Positions 35,847 through 45,127 of a stretch of DNA of 64,000 nucleotides are shown piece after piece. Origin of the DNA: Dyadobacter chenhuakuii (GTDB lineage: Bacteria; Bacteroidota; Bacteroidia; Cytophagales; Spirosomataceae); the NCBI RefSeq assembly GCF_023821985.2, contig NZ_CP098805.1:3906001-3970000 (forward strand), given 5' to 3'. The notes beneath the pieces are model-generated. The model did not search any database. It saw nothing but the letters and a program-made list of their open reading frames with translations, and was not told where the DNA came from. Positions within the stretch are counted from its first letter, which is position 1, and every line of letters begins with the position of its first letter. The position numbers were made by a program, and so were the translations under genes.

Positions 35847-38071
35847 CGCGCTGGCTGACTTGAATTAAAATTCCCTGATTTATTTTGTGACCGTTGTTGA
35901 TCAGCATGCATGACACGATTTGCCTCCAGAGCGATCCCACCGACTATTGTGGTTGCAGGGAGGCGTCCGTTATTGATTCGCCCGGCGAGTTGGGTAGAAC
36001 GAGTTAGCCAACTGTTTACATGGAACGTCATTGGGAGATTTGGGATCGGTGTAGGATCCCAGACTGCACGTCTATGAATCAGTTTATCGTCCACTAACCA
36101 GCAAATCTCGTGTGGGCTCCATTCAATAGCAAAGCGATGGCATGTTTTGGATGCGTCGAACCCTAATTCAATATAGGTTGGAGCACCTCGGTAGCCATAG
36201 TCGAAATTTGCGCCTTCGTCGCCTGGATTGTAAAAAACATTGACTAAGAGGCGGTTTGGGCGATTACCTGCGATCTCAATATCTATTTCCTGTCGCGGTG
36301 AATTCCGGTGTAGAAATATGCCTGTGACTACACCAGGCGCATTCGAAGCTTGGATGGTCGCTTCAAACTTTCCGAATAAATATTGATCCAGGCTGCATAA
36401 TGACGCAGCTGAATAATTTCGTACGCCAAGAGACTCTTTTTTTATTGAAAATACAGCCCCAATTCCTGAACGGAAGTCGATGTTTGAAGGGCGAAAAAGC
36501 GCCAAATTATCCGTGAAAGTATCGCTTCTTAAAATCCAGCGTCGAGTGTCAAGATGCTCCAAATGATCGGAGATCCTTACAAATGTTCCATTTTCTCCAT
36601 GACCATTTTTTGCTGGTGCAACGTTAATTCCTTTCCACCAGCTACGAAGCTCAACTACCCAAGGTGATTTATCACGTTTTGGTATCTGGTATTTCATAAG
36701 CTGTTCTACTTCTATAATGTCGTCGATAATTGCTCTTTGACCAAGATCCGGCAACATCGGAAAAGAGAGTGCGGGTGGAGCACATTTGAGATGCTCGCAA
36801 ACGATTTGCCATTTATTTACTTCACCTAGATGAAGCACAGCAATGTCGGCACTTTTAAGGCCATCTTCGTCACCTAGTAGACCGTAATCCCGAGCATTGT
36901 CTTTGGTTGTGGTAATAATGAACTTTGCCTTTGGATAGCGGCTTCGGAGTTCACTAATTCTCGCGCTCAAAGATCCAATGTTTATATATGCGTCAAAAAC
37001 TCGATCGTCTTTTCCCGCAACAAGCCGATCCATTTCAACAGAGGGTAAATTGTTTAAATCACTGCAACATCTGTATCCGAGCATGGATAAAGCCATAGCA
37101 AGCGATGAATGGCCAGAACCTTCTGGACCAAAAGCAAACACGGGGCGCTCAATTGGGCGTATATTGAATAAGGATGCTCCTTCACTAGTAATTGCACCGA
37201 TTTTAGTGAGCGCAGGAAGTATTGAATATGAATTGCCAGAGCGAACGTCACGTCGTTGGCTGATAAGAGACGTTTTAGTTGCGCGTACATCTAATGCTTC
37301 AAAATGATGATTAATCCAGAGGTCAATGGGGCCGCGACAAGGAAGCAGGTGAAGGAGTTTCTTTGCACCTTCGCGCGAGAGAATATAACCGGACAAATGC
37401 CAGAGCCCACGCACTGGCCGAAACACATTTTTTGAAAGATAGCTTTTTGGAGCACCGTGCTTTACTTCAAGGTATGACACATAAAGAATGTCGAATCTGG
37501 CTGTCGTATTATTTTCTGCCACTATTTCTGTCCACGCGCGATCTAAATCTTTGGCGAATCCAGGATGAAACCAAGCATCGTCTTCAAGGATAAGTACGTG
37601 TTCACAACTACCGGCAGCAACCTTCTTCCAAATATTGATGTGTGAGCGGGCGACCGCAATCTCCGCTCGGCTCATTCGAATTGGAGAGTCTAACTCAAAG
37701 CGCGTAGGGAGGACTAACGGTTGAGGTTCTACAAAAAGCTGATCTCTTAGGGTATAAAAAGGATCAATTTCAGCGTCCATGCCCGGATTCTGTGAGAATT
37801 GCATGGCATCGACCGCGGCGTAACGCTTAGTGAGCCTCAGAACTTCAGCTCCAGATGAGTCCAAGATTTGTGTAAGCTCTTGCTGCATCTTAAACCAGCG
37901 ACCAGGTTCTCGATCGAGGTTAATGACATAGACTGTGTTAATAGCAGGGGCTTTTTCCGTACCGAGAGCAGTGAATGCATTACACTTTCGCCTAGGCAGC
38001 AGTCGTCGAAGACTCAACCAGAATCGAAAAACATAACCGATAATTGCTATTGATGGGCGTGCTAAATTCAT
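35843..38071 (-). CDS. Three-domain fusion: GT25 glycosyltransferase - sulfotransferase-like - GH16
   Basis: A 742-residue protein with three recognisable parts. Residues about 45-270 are a GT25 (LPS/procollagen galactosyltransferase-like) domain: VYVINLDREPGRW, AVARSHINIW and LILEDDAW (the acidic metal-binding motif). Residues about 305-440 look like a P-loop sulfotransferase (FGPEGSGHSSLAMALSMLGY, then RYPKAKFIITTT), closest to the Sulfotransfer_4 type. Residues about 500-730 are a GH16 laminarinase/carrageenase-fold domain with catalytic motif EIDIEIAG at about 595. No signal peptide is apparent, so a cytoplasmic GH16 is odd; it may act as a carbohydrate-binding or transglycosylase module. 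It overlaps both neighbours by 4 bp. I know of no characterised protein with this layout. Confidence 0.78.
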   Translation of the reverse strand: MNLARPSIAIIGYVFRFWLSLRRLLPRRKCNAFTALGTEKAPAINTVYVINLDREPGRWFKMQQELTQILDSSGAEVLRLTKRYAAVDAMQFSQNPGMDAEIDPFYTLRDQLFVEPQPLVLPTRFELDSPIRMSRAEIAVARSHINIWKKVAAGSCEHVLILEDDAWFHPGFAKDLDRAWTEIVAENNTTARFDILYVSYLEVKHGAPKSYLSKNVFRPVRGLWHLSGYILSREGAKKLLHLLPCRGPIDLWINHHFEALDVRATKTSLISQRRDVRSGNSYSILPALTKIGAITSEGASLFNIRPIERPVFAFGPEGSGHSSLAMALSMLGYRCCSDLNNLPSVEMDRLVAGKDDRVFDAYINIGSLSARISELRSRYPKAKFIITTTKDNARDYGLLGDEDGLKSADIAVLHLGEVNKWQIVCEHLKCAPPALSFPMLPDLGQRAIIDDIIEVEQLMKYQIPKRDKSPWVVELRSWWKGINVAPAKNGHGENGTFVRISDHLEHLDTRRWILRSDTFTDNLALFRPSNIDFRSGIGAVFSIKKESLGVRNYSAASLCSLDQYLFGKFEATIQASNAPGVVTGIFLHRNSPRQEIDIEIAGNRPNRLLVNVFYNPGDEGANFDYGYRGAPTYIELGFDASKTCHRFAIEWSPHEICWLVDDKLIHRRAVWDPTPIPNLPMTFHVNSWLTRSTQLAGRINNGRLPATTIVGGIALEANRVMHADQQRSQNKSGNFNSSQPAR

Positions 38072-38937
38072 TGCGCTTCCGTCCGTGACGCCCGATAGGT
38101 TTGCTGATTTGAAAGTCTCCAGTTTCTCTCATCATTCCGGTAACTGAGTGGCCATTTACTTGTAGAAGTATTCTCCCAGTCGTGCAAAACTAGCAGCGCA
38201 TCTTTCGGGCAACTTTCCTCGGTAATCATCTCAGATATGGATCTCGTGAGGTTACCAGGGCCCGTGGTTGCTTGGACTTCAGGTAACTCGCCGTTTGATT
38301 CTTGCTCGAGCGCTGCTGTTGCGTTTAGCAGTGCACGCTTTATTATAGGGTGATTAGGACATGCAATCATAGGGGTGGTATTGAAGTAGAATATCCAGCT
38401 CAGGTTGTCTGCCCCTGAATTGATAAAAATTGACGGTGAAACCATTTGAGCCGATGCAATGTCGTAACAGAACGGTTGAAGTTTCAGCCGCCCATCAGTA
38501 AAGAGGTGATCGATCGAAGCTCCATGATAGACGTCGTCGGCATCAATATAACAGCCACCTTTTACGAGGATGTAGCTATAACGGAAGTAATCTGACTTCA
38601 TTGAAGGATGATAGCACTTGTCAAATGCCTTCTCATATCTTGATCCCAAGTGGATTCGGATAAATTCTCTCGATGAGTTCTCGTCAAAACACTGCAGCTC
38701 GAATCCGGATCGTTCAAGTACCCTCCAAGACTCCATACATTCTCTGACGTCCCGGGGCAATCGGCTAAGATCATCCCAAAATTGCACAATGCTTTTTGGT
38801 GGCTTGGGTAAATTCATTGATGGCGTTCGACCTGGTTCACCGCAGCATTGTACCAATTCTTTTACAAAATTGGAGCGAGCACGCTCACTTTTCTCCAGCG
38901 GGTCTGCCCCGTAACTTTCGTTGCTATTTGTTTCCAT
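38068..38937 (-). CDS. GT32-type glycosyltransferase (OCH1/DXD family)
   Basis: A 289-residue glycosyltransferase. It shows PKSIVQFWDD (the PKxIHQxW-like opening), then ASD-like HPSMKSDYFRYSYILVKGGCYIDADDVYHG, the Gly_transf_sug motif with DXD (DADD). Such enzymes transfer mannose, galactose or similar from nucleotide sugars to growing glycans and are common in capsule and O-antigen loci. It is the first gene of the three-gene operon, 83 bp from the SIR2-Argonaute gene, and its last 4 bp overlap the next start. Confidence 0.88.
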   Translation of the reverse strand: METNSNESYGADPLEKSERARSNFVKELVQCCGEPGRTPSMNLPKPPKSIVQFWDDLSRLPRDVRECMESWRVLERSGFELQCFDENSSREFIRIHLGSRYEKAFDKCYHPSMKSDYFRYSYILVKGGCYIDADDVYHGASIDHLFTDGRLKLQPFCYDIASAQMVSPSIFINSGADNLSWIFYFNTTPMIACPNHPIIKRALLNATAALEQESNGELPEVQATTGPGNLTRSISEMITEESCPKDALLVLHDWENTSTSKWPLSYRNDERNWRLSNQQTYRASRTEAQ

Positions 38938-39019
38938 CTTTTTACGTTAAAAATGATAATCAGAATTCTCCTAAAGATGGTTTAAACGTTTTTGATAAAT
39001 CCTAAGAACTTATTTATGC

Positions 39020-42000
39020 TTACATAAAGAATCGAAAGTCATAAGGAGTTGCTTGTAGAGTCTCTGCTTGTTTGGCATACCTAGCCAGCCGTTTTGAGAA
39101 GTCTAGCGTTACAGGTAAGATTTTATAAAGCTCGCCGCCGTTCCAGTTCATCTTCGTTAGTGCGAGAACTTCCTTAACTGTTGTTTCAATCGGGTCAGTC
39201 CCACGAAATCTCCTGATCAGCAACGGAGCAGGAATACCCCTCGTGCTCTGATAATAGTCTTTGTTTACACCTGCAACATCTTGATCGAGCACTGAGCCGT
39301 GTGTCCATAATAAAAAGCTAAAATCATCCAGTTGGATGACTGTTCCTCGTTGTACCGGGTAAGCTGCAATAGATATTTTGCTCTTGGCATCTTTAAATCC
39401 CCTAATCGCCCGCCAATTCGAGTATTTTTGGATTTGCAGCAGCTCAATGTTTTCTATTCCTTCCAACGCTTCAGCAATTCCCTGCATTTCATCGTTGGTA
39501 TAATGAAGCACCTTATGAATAACCAATTTTTCCAATTTGGAATTGCCATCAAGCCTGAAATAAGCTTCCTTTAGTTTGAGAATAAGTCTACGAGCGTCTT
39601 CTTTGCTCATAAAGGGATTCCGGCCGTAAAACACGGGGTTTTCGATTGGTTGCAGTAAAAATCTTAAGCCCTGCCCCGATGAATCGAAAATATGGCTACT
39701 ACCAAGGACAAACCTAGTGGCATTATTAATCCTATTGACCGAAAAATCTAATCCTATAAAAGCTGTCGAATCGCTTATAGTTTCGTTTCTCCACGGTGTA
39801 CCATTGGCTTTAACATATAGTCCAAGGGATAACCACCAACGGACTTTTGCAAGATCAAAGTAGTTAATTGACTTATCCTCAATAAATTGCACTTTAATAT
39901 TCTTTTTGGCGCAATATAACTTAATAGAATCGTGGAGATCAAAGTAAACGTTGTCGTTTTTTAACTCCCGGAAATGTGACCAAGCGCTAGGAATATAAAT
40001 CACCAATACGTCAAATTCTCCACGAATCGTGTAGAAATAATCAATTTTACGTTTCAGAAAATCGTAGAACTGCAAAGGAACCATTTGGCTGACTTCCTGA
40101 TCATTAATTACCTCGAGAAGTTTATTTTCAACATTCTCAGGAATGTCTAAGTATCGTTTATAGATCGAAGCGAACGGAACATAATCTATCAGATAATCAC
40201 GCTCAGATTTCCTCGCTATTTCCTGGTTCAGACCAGCAAGATGTGATTGCACTTTTCTCAGACCGCTGATTGGCGATATGATCGCCAGCTTAATCGCCTG
40301 AGGGTTTATTTTACCATTTTCGTAAGAATGATCCAGCGGGCCGAATCTTAGCAAACCTCTAAGCGGATGGCTGGACCGTTGGTTTCGATCCGATAAGCTA
40401 AAATTCAGGCAGGGTTCAACGGTTAGAAACGCACCCTTAAATGTGTGCGTTTTAGAAACCGGAATGCCGGCACTTGCATAATTAGTCTCAAATTCGAGTT
40501 TATAGCCTGCCAGCTCAAATTTGATATGATCCTGATCTCCCCTCAAAATAGATATCCATAGCTTTTCTCTGTCATTTACGGCACTATTTCTACGATTCGA
40601 AAACACTGCATTTGCAATCGCCTGTTTCTTAATTTTGGTTAAGGAGCCTTGGTCATCAATGAATATTGACGGCAACAGAGTTAAGAATAGTTCTTTGTTA
40701 TGAAATTCGAGCTGAATCTCAACTGCTTCGTATACTGGCACTACAGCACTCGTCTTATAACTATTCAGTTCGGCACTTTCGAGCCGATGGTTCTCCGAAT
40801 AGTATTTGCGGCGGTGATGGCTATCGATCTTCAGACCGAATCTTTGGCTGAGGTCATAATCGATCATGTCGTATAACATTCCCAGAAAAAACGAATTCTC
40901 ATGATAAGTAATATGATCATCAATATCGAGAGTAAGTATCTCAGATGTAATGCGACCGTTGAATAGATGGTTTACATCGTTAATATCGCCAAAGAGTAAT
41001 GTATTGCCTTTAGAAAGCGCTCCGACGACTGGCTGACCGTCCAAAATTTGCCGCAGTTCAGCCCATCCATCCAAATTCGACTTAAATGCCAACACACTTT
41101 TGGGAAATACTTGGGCCTTTAACCCGTTTAACTTTATCGGTGTAAAGTTATTACTCACCTGTGGTGAGGCAAAGGGCCTGCGAGTCTCAAAACGACTTTT
41201 AGCAATATTCTCTATGTCAGCATTTGGCTTTTGGTTAGCTACATAGAGATCAAAGAGAAATTCATCAAAACTTTCAATTTCAATAAATCCGGACAATTTC
41301 TCTTTACTTTTTTCATTTGCTCTCTCGATCAATCTGACAAGATTCTCATTTGGTTTTGTACCTTTTCTGACACACCAATACAGTCCGTATGGGAAAGGAT
41401 TATTCTGGTTAAGTGTTTCCTCGAAAGCTGTCAATACGGAATAGTCGTTACCACTATATCCTATTACGATTAATCCGCTACTGAGATGACTATGAGCAAA
41501 GTAGTGATGAAGCGAATTCTCCAATGATCGCAGTTCTTCTGTTGTGTTTTGCAGTTGATCATAGCGGTAATCGCCATGCAATTTTAGTACGCGAGGATAT
41601 TTATTTAGATTAGCAATTTGGTGGTTGTTATCCGGGGAAATAACCTCAAAGTGAGCGATGTTATTCACTCCTTTGATCCCATTTTCTATTAGCTCATCGA
41701 AGTTGGTCGTCCATATATGGCTTGTCTTGCCAACGTCAAATAATACACCCAGGCATTTGTGCCCGATAGAAGGGTTTTTATTCTGAATGATACGTTGGAT
41801 GAACGCCTTTCTGTCAATGGATTTTGGATAACACTTCTCGAAGTAAAACGAATATTCTTCGCCCGACCACAGCTTCGGGTAGCCTCCTTTAAGCTCAAAA
41901 TAACTTTGTAAGATTTGCTGATTTCTATCAGATTCGAGATCCTTGAATTTCTCCTCTTTAAAATTCAATGTATCGCAATAAAGTTTGCGCTTGAATTGCC

Positions 42001-42127
42001 AGATCAGCGTACCTGCCGCCGGAATATTTGCCTGAACAGAGGCTCCTGCTCCCAAAAGAAAATTGAATGCGCCGTCGGGCCTAATAGCAAAGCTTCTAAG
42101 AAACTCTTTCTTATCAATAAATGTCAT
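39020..42127 (-). CDS. SIR2-APAZ-Argonaute fusion protein (prokaryotic Argonaute defence)
   Basis: A 1035-residue single polypeptide. Residues 1-290 are a SIR2 NADase domain: GAGAS (26-30), TTNFDE (140-145), LHGDY (183-187) and GYSGND (223-228). Residues about 320-600 match the place of the APAZ domain. The C-terminal 400 residues form the MID-PIWI part, with FIGLDFSVNR (first acidic position, about 793), KLVIHKVLHYTNDEM, and the typical end GIPAPLLIRRFRG ... LTKMNW ... LPVTLDFSKRLARYAK. In SIR2-APAZ/Ago (SPARSA) systems a guide-loaded Ago senses invading plasmid or phage and SIR2 depletes NAD+, killing the cell. Those studied are usually two genes; here both are one protein. The remaining PIWI catalytic residues do not appear complete, so target cleavage is not expected. 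Confidence 0.85.
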   Translation of the reverse strand: MTFIDKKEFLRSFAIRPDGAFNFLLGAGASVQANIPAAGTLIWQFKRKLYCDTLNFKEEKFKDLESDRNQQILQSYFELKGGYPKLWSGEEYSFYFEKCYPKSIDRKAFIQRIIQNKNPSIGHKCLGVLFDVGKTSHIWTTNFDELIENGIKGVNNIAHFEVISPDNNHQIANLNKYPRVLKLHGDYRYDQLQNTTEELRSLENSLHHYFAHSHLSSGLIVIGYSGNDYSVLTAFEETLNQNNPFPYGLYWCVRKGTKPNENLVRLIERANEKSKEKLSGFIEIESFDEFLFDLYVANQKPNADIENIAKSRFETRRPFASPQVSNNFTPIKLNGLKAQVFPKSVLAFKSNLDGWAELRQILDGQPVVGALSKGNTLLFGDINDVNHLFNGRITSEILTLDIDDHITYHENSFFLGMLYDMIDYDLSQRFGLKIDSHHRRKYYSENHRLESAELNSYKTSAVVPVYEAVEIQLEFHNKELFLTLLPSIFIDDQGSLTKIKKQAIANAVFSNRRNSAVNDREKLWISILRGDQDHIKFELAGYKLEFETNYASAGIPVSKTHTFKGAFLTVEPCLNFSLSDRNQRSSHPLRGLLRFGPLDHSYENGKINPQAIKLAIISPISGLRKVQSHLAGLNQEIARKSERDYLIDYVPFASIYKRYLDIPENVENKLLEVINDQEVSQMVPLQFYDFLKRKIDYFYTIRGEFDVLVIYIPSAWSHFRELKNDNVYFDLHDSIKLYCAKKNIKVQFIEDKSINYFDLAKVRWWLSLGLYVKANGTPWRNETISDSTAFIGLDFSVNRINNATRFVLGSSHIFDSSGQGLRFLLQPIENPVFYGRNPFMSKEDARRLILKLKEAYFRLDGNSKLEKLVIHKVLHYTNDEMQGIAEALEGIENIELLQIQKYSNWRAIRGFKDAKSKISIAAYPVQRGTVIQLDDFSFLLWTHGSVLDQDVAGVNKDYYQSTRGIPAPLLIRRFRGTDPIETTVKEVLALTKMNWNGGELYKILPVTLDFSKRLARYAKQAETLQATPYDFRFFM

Positions 42128-42620
42128 TACACGATTTTATGAGGGTTTATAAAACTGCTTGGTAAAGATTACCACAGAGAGCAGCTAGCCCCTAAGCATT
42201 ATTAGTTCAGGGATATTAATAAAGTTAACTAAAATATTCTATAAGTTACAATTAAGTCTATGACTATCCGGAAGCAATTAGGTCTTTTCAAGTAGTAACC
42301 CCGCTCATTCATCTATTGTATTCTTTAGGGTCTCTTCTCCCTAAAATATAATAGTTGCGATAAAATAGAAGCTTTTCTAACCGGGAAGAAGTTAATATCG
42401 CTTATAAGATTCCCAAAACCATTTGATTGACCTGGGTCATTTTCAATCTTTCTCAAACCAACTCTACTTTTTTTCGCTAGCCAGAGAGGATCCTCCATAC
42501 GCTTTCTGATCCTAGGGCAAATTTACACAGGATACGAAAATCCCATTTCAATAAACTAGATTCACAAATCGGCTCAGCACAAGGTTTCAGAGACTTCGAA
42601 ATCCAAATGAGCCGCCTGCT
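42128..42620. other. AT-rich intergenic region between Argonaute and mob genes
   Basis: About 490 bp with no convincing ORF. It holds a small hairpin TTAGGG/CCCTAA at about 42332-42353 and must carry the promoter of the Argonaute gene (minus) and perhaps of the mob genes (plus). No exact consensus promoter was seen. Confidence 0.5.
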
Positions 42621-42630
42621 TTGCGCGTCT

Positions 42631-42684
42631 GGCCAGATGTACGATTGTATTACAATCGCCGGTTGCTGCGCACCCGATCTGGCC
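42631..42684 (+). other. Candidate oriT: nested inverted repeats upstream of mob genes
   Basis: Outer arms GGCCAGAT (42631-42638) and ATCTGGCC (42677-42684) enclose a perfect palindrome CGATTGT-att-ACAATCG (42642-42658). It lies 40-95 bp upstream of the MobC-like ORF, where transfer origins of mobilizable elements are usually found. The nic site is not identified. Confidence 0.5.
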
Positions 42685-42725
42685 TTCCCCTCCAAAGTCG
42701 GTCCAGGTTTTTGAAAGAGTTTTTA

Positions 42726-43142
42726 ATGTTTGAAAGTGTAGATAGGATCGTGATGAAAGAAGAAAAATCGAACAAGACAAAGCTTGTAATCTTCCGGTTA
42801 ACACCCGAAGAATACGCTAATCTGGAAGCCAAACACAGCCGTACCACCTGTCGGAAATTAAGCGAATTCTTGCGGCTCTTGATCTTTAACCGACCGGTAA
42901 CGGTGATCGAAAGGAACGGTTCGCAAGATCAGATGATTGGCGAATTGTCAGAGCTGCGGGAAGAGCTGAACCGGCTTGGCAACAACTTCAACCAGGCGAC
43001 CAAACGCCTTAATGCAGTCAACCAAATTTCAGAATTTAGAAACTGGATCGCCAGCTACGAAGCTGAAAAAACATTCGTGTTTTCAATCCTGGACAAGATC
43101 AAATCGCAAACCGATAAACTGGCAGATCGATGGTTGCAGTGA
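42726..43142 (+). CDS. MobC-like relaxosome accessory protein
   Basis: About 138 residues. After a short leader, a ribbon-helix-helix-like N-terminus (KLVIFRLTPEEYANLEAKHSR, then KLSEFLRLLIFNRP) is followed by a helical tail with LSELREELNRLGNNFNQATKRLNA, the MobC signature (LxxxGxNxNQ). It binds at oriT and assists the relaxase. The open frame reaches upstream to 42621 through the inverted repeat; the ATG at 42726 is preferred, and 42753 is also possible. It overlaps the relaxase by 13 bp. Confidence 0.88.
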   Translation: MFESVDRIVMKEEKSNKTKLVIFRLTPEEYANLEAKHSRTTCRKLSEFLRLLIFNRPVTVIERNGSQDQMIGELSELREELNRLGNNFNQATKRLNAVNQISEFRNWIASYEAEKTFVFSILDKIKSQTDKLADRWLQ

Positions 43143-44404
43143 TCCACACCAGCAGTCGGTTCCGGGCTGTGATGCAATACAATGAGAAGAAGCTGGAACA
43201 GGGACATGCGGAATGCATTTCGGCTATCAACTATCCAAAGGATGCAGATGCCCTGAGTTTTGATCAAAAGCTGAACCGGATTCAGCGGCAGCTCGCTTTG
43301 AACAAAAGGACAAAGGTCAATACCGTTCATGTCTCTTTGAACTTTGATCCGTCGGAAAAGCTGAGCAAAGAACAGCTTACGGAGATTTCAAAAGCCTACT
43401 TGAAAGGTATTGGATTTGAGAAACAACCCGCCCTCGTATACGAGCACCGGGATGCCGGTCACCCGCACGTCCATATCGTGACGACAAACATCAAAGCTGA
43501 TGGAAGCCGGATCTCACTACACAACCTGGGTAAAAATCAATCCGAGAAAACCAGGAAGGAGATTGAGATAGATTTTGGTTTGGTGAAAGCACAAGATCGA
43601 AAAGCGCAGGAGTTCAATTTGAAGCCTGTCAGCATCAAAGCAGAGTATGGAAAATCAGAAACCAAGAAGGCCATTGCCAATGTGCTCGATAAGGTTCTGA
43701 ACGAATACAAGTTTACCACGATGGGCGAATTGAATGCAGCGCTCAACCATTATAATGTCGCGGCGGACATTGGCTCGGAAGGTTCGAGGATCAGAAAGAA
43801 CAATGGCATCCTATACCGCGTGCTGGATAAAGACGGCAACCGGATTGGGGTGCCAATCAAAGCAAGCGATTTTCATTTCAAACCAACACATAGAAATCTG
43901 AAAGTGCGTTTTCTGTACAATGAGATGAATCCGAACCGTACGAAGGATTCGTTACGTGTTAAGAATAGTATAGATTTTACTTTGTATCGCAAACAAAACG
44001 TGTCATTGCCCAGGCTGATCAATATTCTTCAAAAAGACGGGATTGATACGGTAATCCGAAAAAATGAGGAAGGCAAGCTATACGGGATCACCTATTTAGA
44101 TCACCGTACTAAATGTGTTTTCAATGGAAGTGCATTGGGCAAGCAGTATAGCGCGAAGGGCATTACCGAGCGATGCATTGAGGATCCTTTTTCTCTTCAA
44201 CAGCAAAAGTCTCAAAAGATGGGGCTAGATGTGGGGCAAGTTGCTGGTGCGGGTAATGTTTATCATGTCGGAAATGGTAGTTCGTTGGAGAATGATAAGT
44301 CTCTTGATTCTTTGTTGTCTCCTGTTAAAGATGGAGAGTATACGCCACATCAGTTGAAGAAGCCAAAACGAAAGAAGCAGAAAGGGTTTTCGATAGGGTT
44401 TTGA
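43130..44404 (+). CDS. mobB: Relaxase/mobilization nuclease
   Basis: A 424-residue relaxase. The three-His metal motif is GHPHVHIVTTN (H111, H113, H115), and the preceding ALVYEHRDAG is typical. The nucleophile is probably one of the N-terminal Tyr residues, for example Y17 in the segment AVMQYNEKK. It nicks oriT and leads the strand into a recipient, using a helper pore because none is encoded here. The C-terminal part (about 180-424) has no clear domain. Co-transcribed with MobC. Confidence 0.9.
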   Translation: MVAVIHTSSRFRAVMQYNEKKLEQGHAECISAINYPKDADALSFDQKLNRIQRQLALNKRTKVNTVHVSLNFDPSEKLSKEQLTEISKAYLKGIGFEKQPALVYEHRDAGHPHVHIVTTNIKADGSRISLHNLGKNQSEKTRKEIEIDFGLVKAQDRKAQEFNLKPVSIKAEYGKSETKKAIANVLDKVLNEYKFTTMGELNAALNHYNVAADIGSEGSRIRKNNGILYRVLDKDGNRIGVPIKASDFHFKPTHRNLKVRFLYNEMNPNRTKDSLRVKNSIDFTLYRKQNVSLPRLINILQKDGIDTVIRKNEEGKLYGITYLDHRTKCVFNGSALGKQYSAKGITERCIEDPFSLQQQKSQKMGLDVGQVAGAGNVYHVGNGSSLENDKSLDSLLSPVKDGEYTPHQLKKPKRKKQKGFSIGF

Positions 44405-44453
44405 ATTATTGAAGGAATGCGCTTGTACCACAGCGCAACGAAAGGTACAAAGC

Positions 44454-44558
44454 AAAAAGTGACGACTGCAAATCCAGGAGGCTATTTACCGCGGCAAAAT
44501 GCCGCTCCTTAAACCGCCTCACGGATTTGCAGCCGAGGGGTGAACCCCGTCACTTTTT
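44454..44558 (+). other. Large multi-hairpin palindrome downstream of the relaxase
   Basis: Outer stem AAAAAGTGACG/CGTCACTTTTT (44454-44464 with 44548-44558, perfect) encloses stem CTGCAAATCC/GGATTTGCAG (44466-44475 with 44523-44532, perfect), then GAGGC/GCCTC and an inner hairpin GCGGCA/TGCCGC. A separate GGGGTGAACCCC hairpin sits between the stems. This is a cruciform or RNA structure of about 105 nt. Confidence 0.7.
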
Positions 44559-44701
44559 ACTTTGAGTAAGGATAGCGATTTCGCTGAGGTGAAAAAGTAT
44601 TTGTGAAATCAGTGTTCATTTGAAGCAGGATAAAACCACCCAGCGTTATGCTGGTGAATGCATTTCGGGGCACTGCCAAGTATTTTTTGAACTACAACAA
44701 A

Positions 44702-44727
44702 AAAGGACTGTCGCCAACAGTCCTCCA
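44702..44727 (-). terminator. Terminator of the small minus-strand ORF
   Basis: On the minus strand AGGACTGT/ACAGTCCT followed by TTTTTTGTTG. Nearly the same terminator occurs at 61142-61168 outside the island. Confidence 0.8.
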
Positions 44728-44731
44728 ATCT

Positions 44732-45127
44732 CTAAGCTTTCGCTCCCATTTTTTCGAGCCCTTCCCAAAGGACTTTCAGGTCAAAAAGAGCTGACTTTTC
44801 AGCTTGATCAAACGGGATATCCGAGTGATAAAGAGCCAGATCGTGGATCATTTTGAGCGATTGGGATAATTCCCGACAGCCCTGACAATCGACGATATAC
44901 AGAAAATCTGCCTGCGATTGCGTCAGCGGAGCGCCGACATCTAATGCGTGACGTGCATCATTCGTTGCGTTGACGGATGGTTTGTTCGAGTCAACACCTG
45001 GTCCATTTGAAGTTTGCATTGAAAATGGTTTGGATGTGAACAAAATGGAGAGGTCACCGCAAACTTCAACGAAGAAACACTTCGGCCAGGTTTCGGGACT
45101 TGCACCCGTATGCCTCTCCAAGGCCAT
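44732..45127 (-). CDS. Hypothetical protein of mobilizable elements
   Basis: A frame of 131 residues with a clear terminator just after the stop. The last 95 residues (from the ATG at 45019: MQTSNGPGVDSNKPSVNATN...) look protein-like, with a helical region of acidic composition containing YIVDCQGCRELSQSLKMIHDLA and a CxxC pair. The first 36 residues lie on a sequence that can also fold as a structured RNA (45047-45138), so the translated protein may begin at 45019. No family recognised. Confidence 0.5.
   Translation of the reverse strand: MALERHTGASPETWPKCFFVEVCGDLSILFTSKPFSMQTSNGPGVDSNKPSVNATNDARHALDVGAPLTQSQADFLYIVDCQGCRELSQSLKMIHDLALYHSDIPFDQAEKSALFDLKVLWEGLEKMGAKA

Noticed and set aside
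34227..38937. Part of a nod-factor or antibiotic biosynthesis cluster
   Set aside because: NodU/CmcH similarity alone does not support this: no nodABC, NRPS/PKS or tailoring genes are adjacent.
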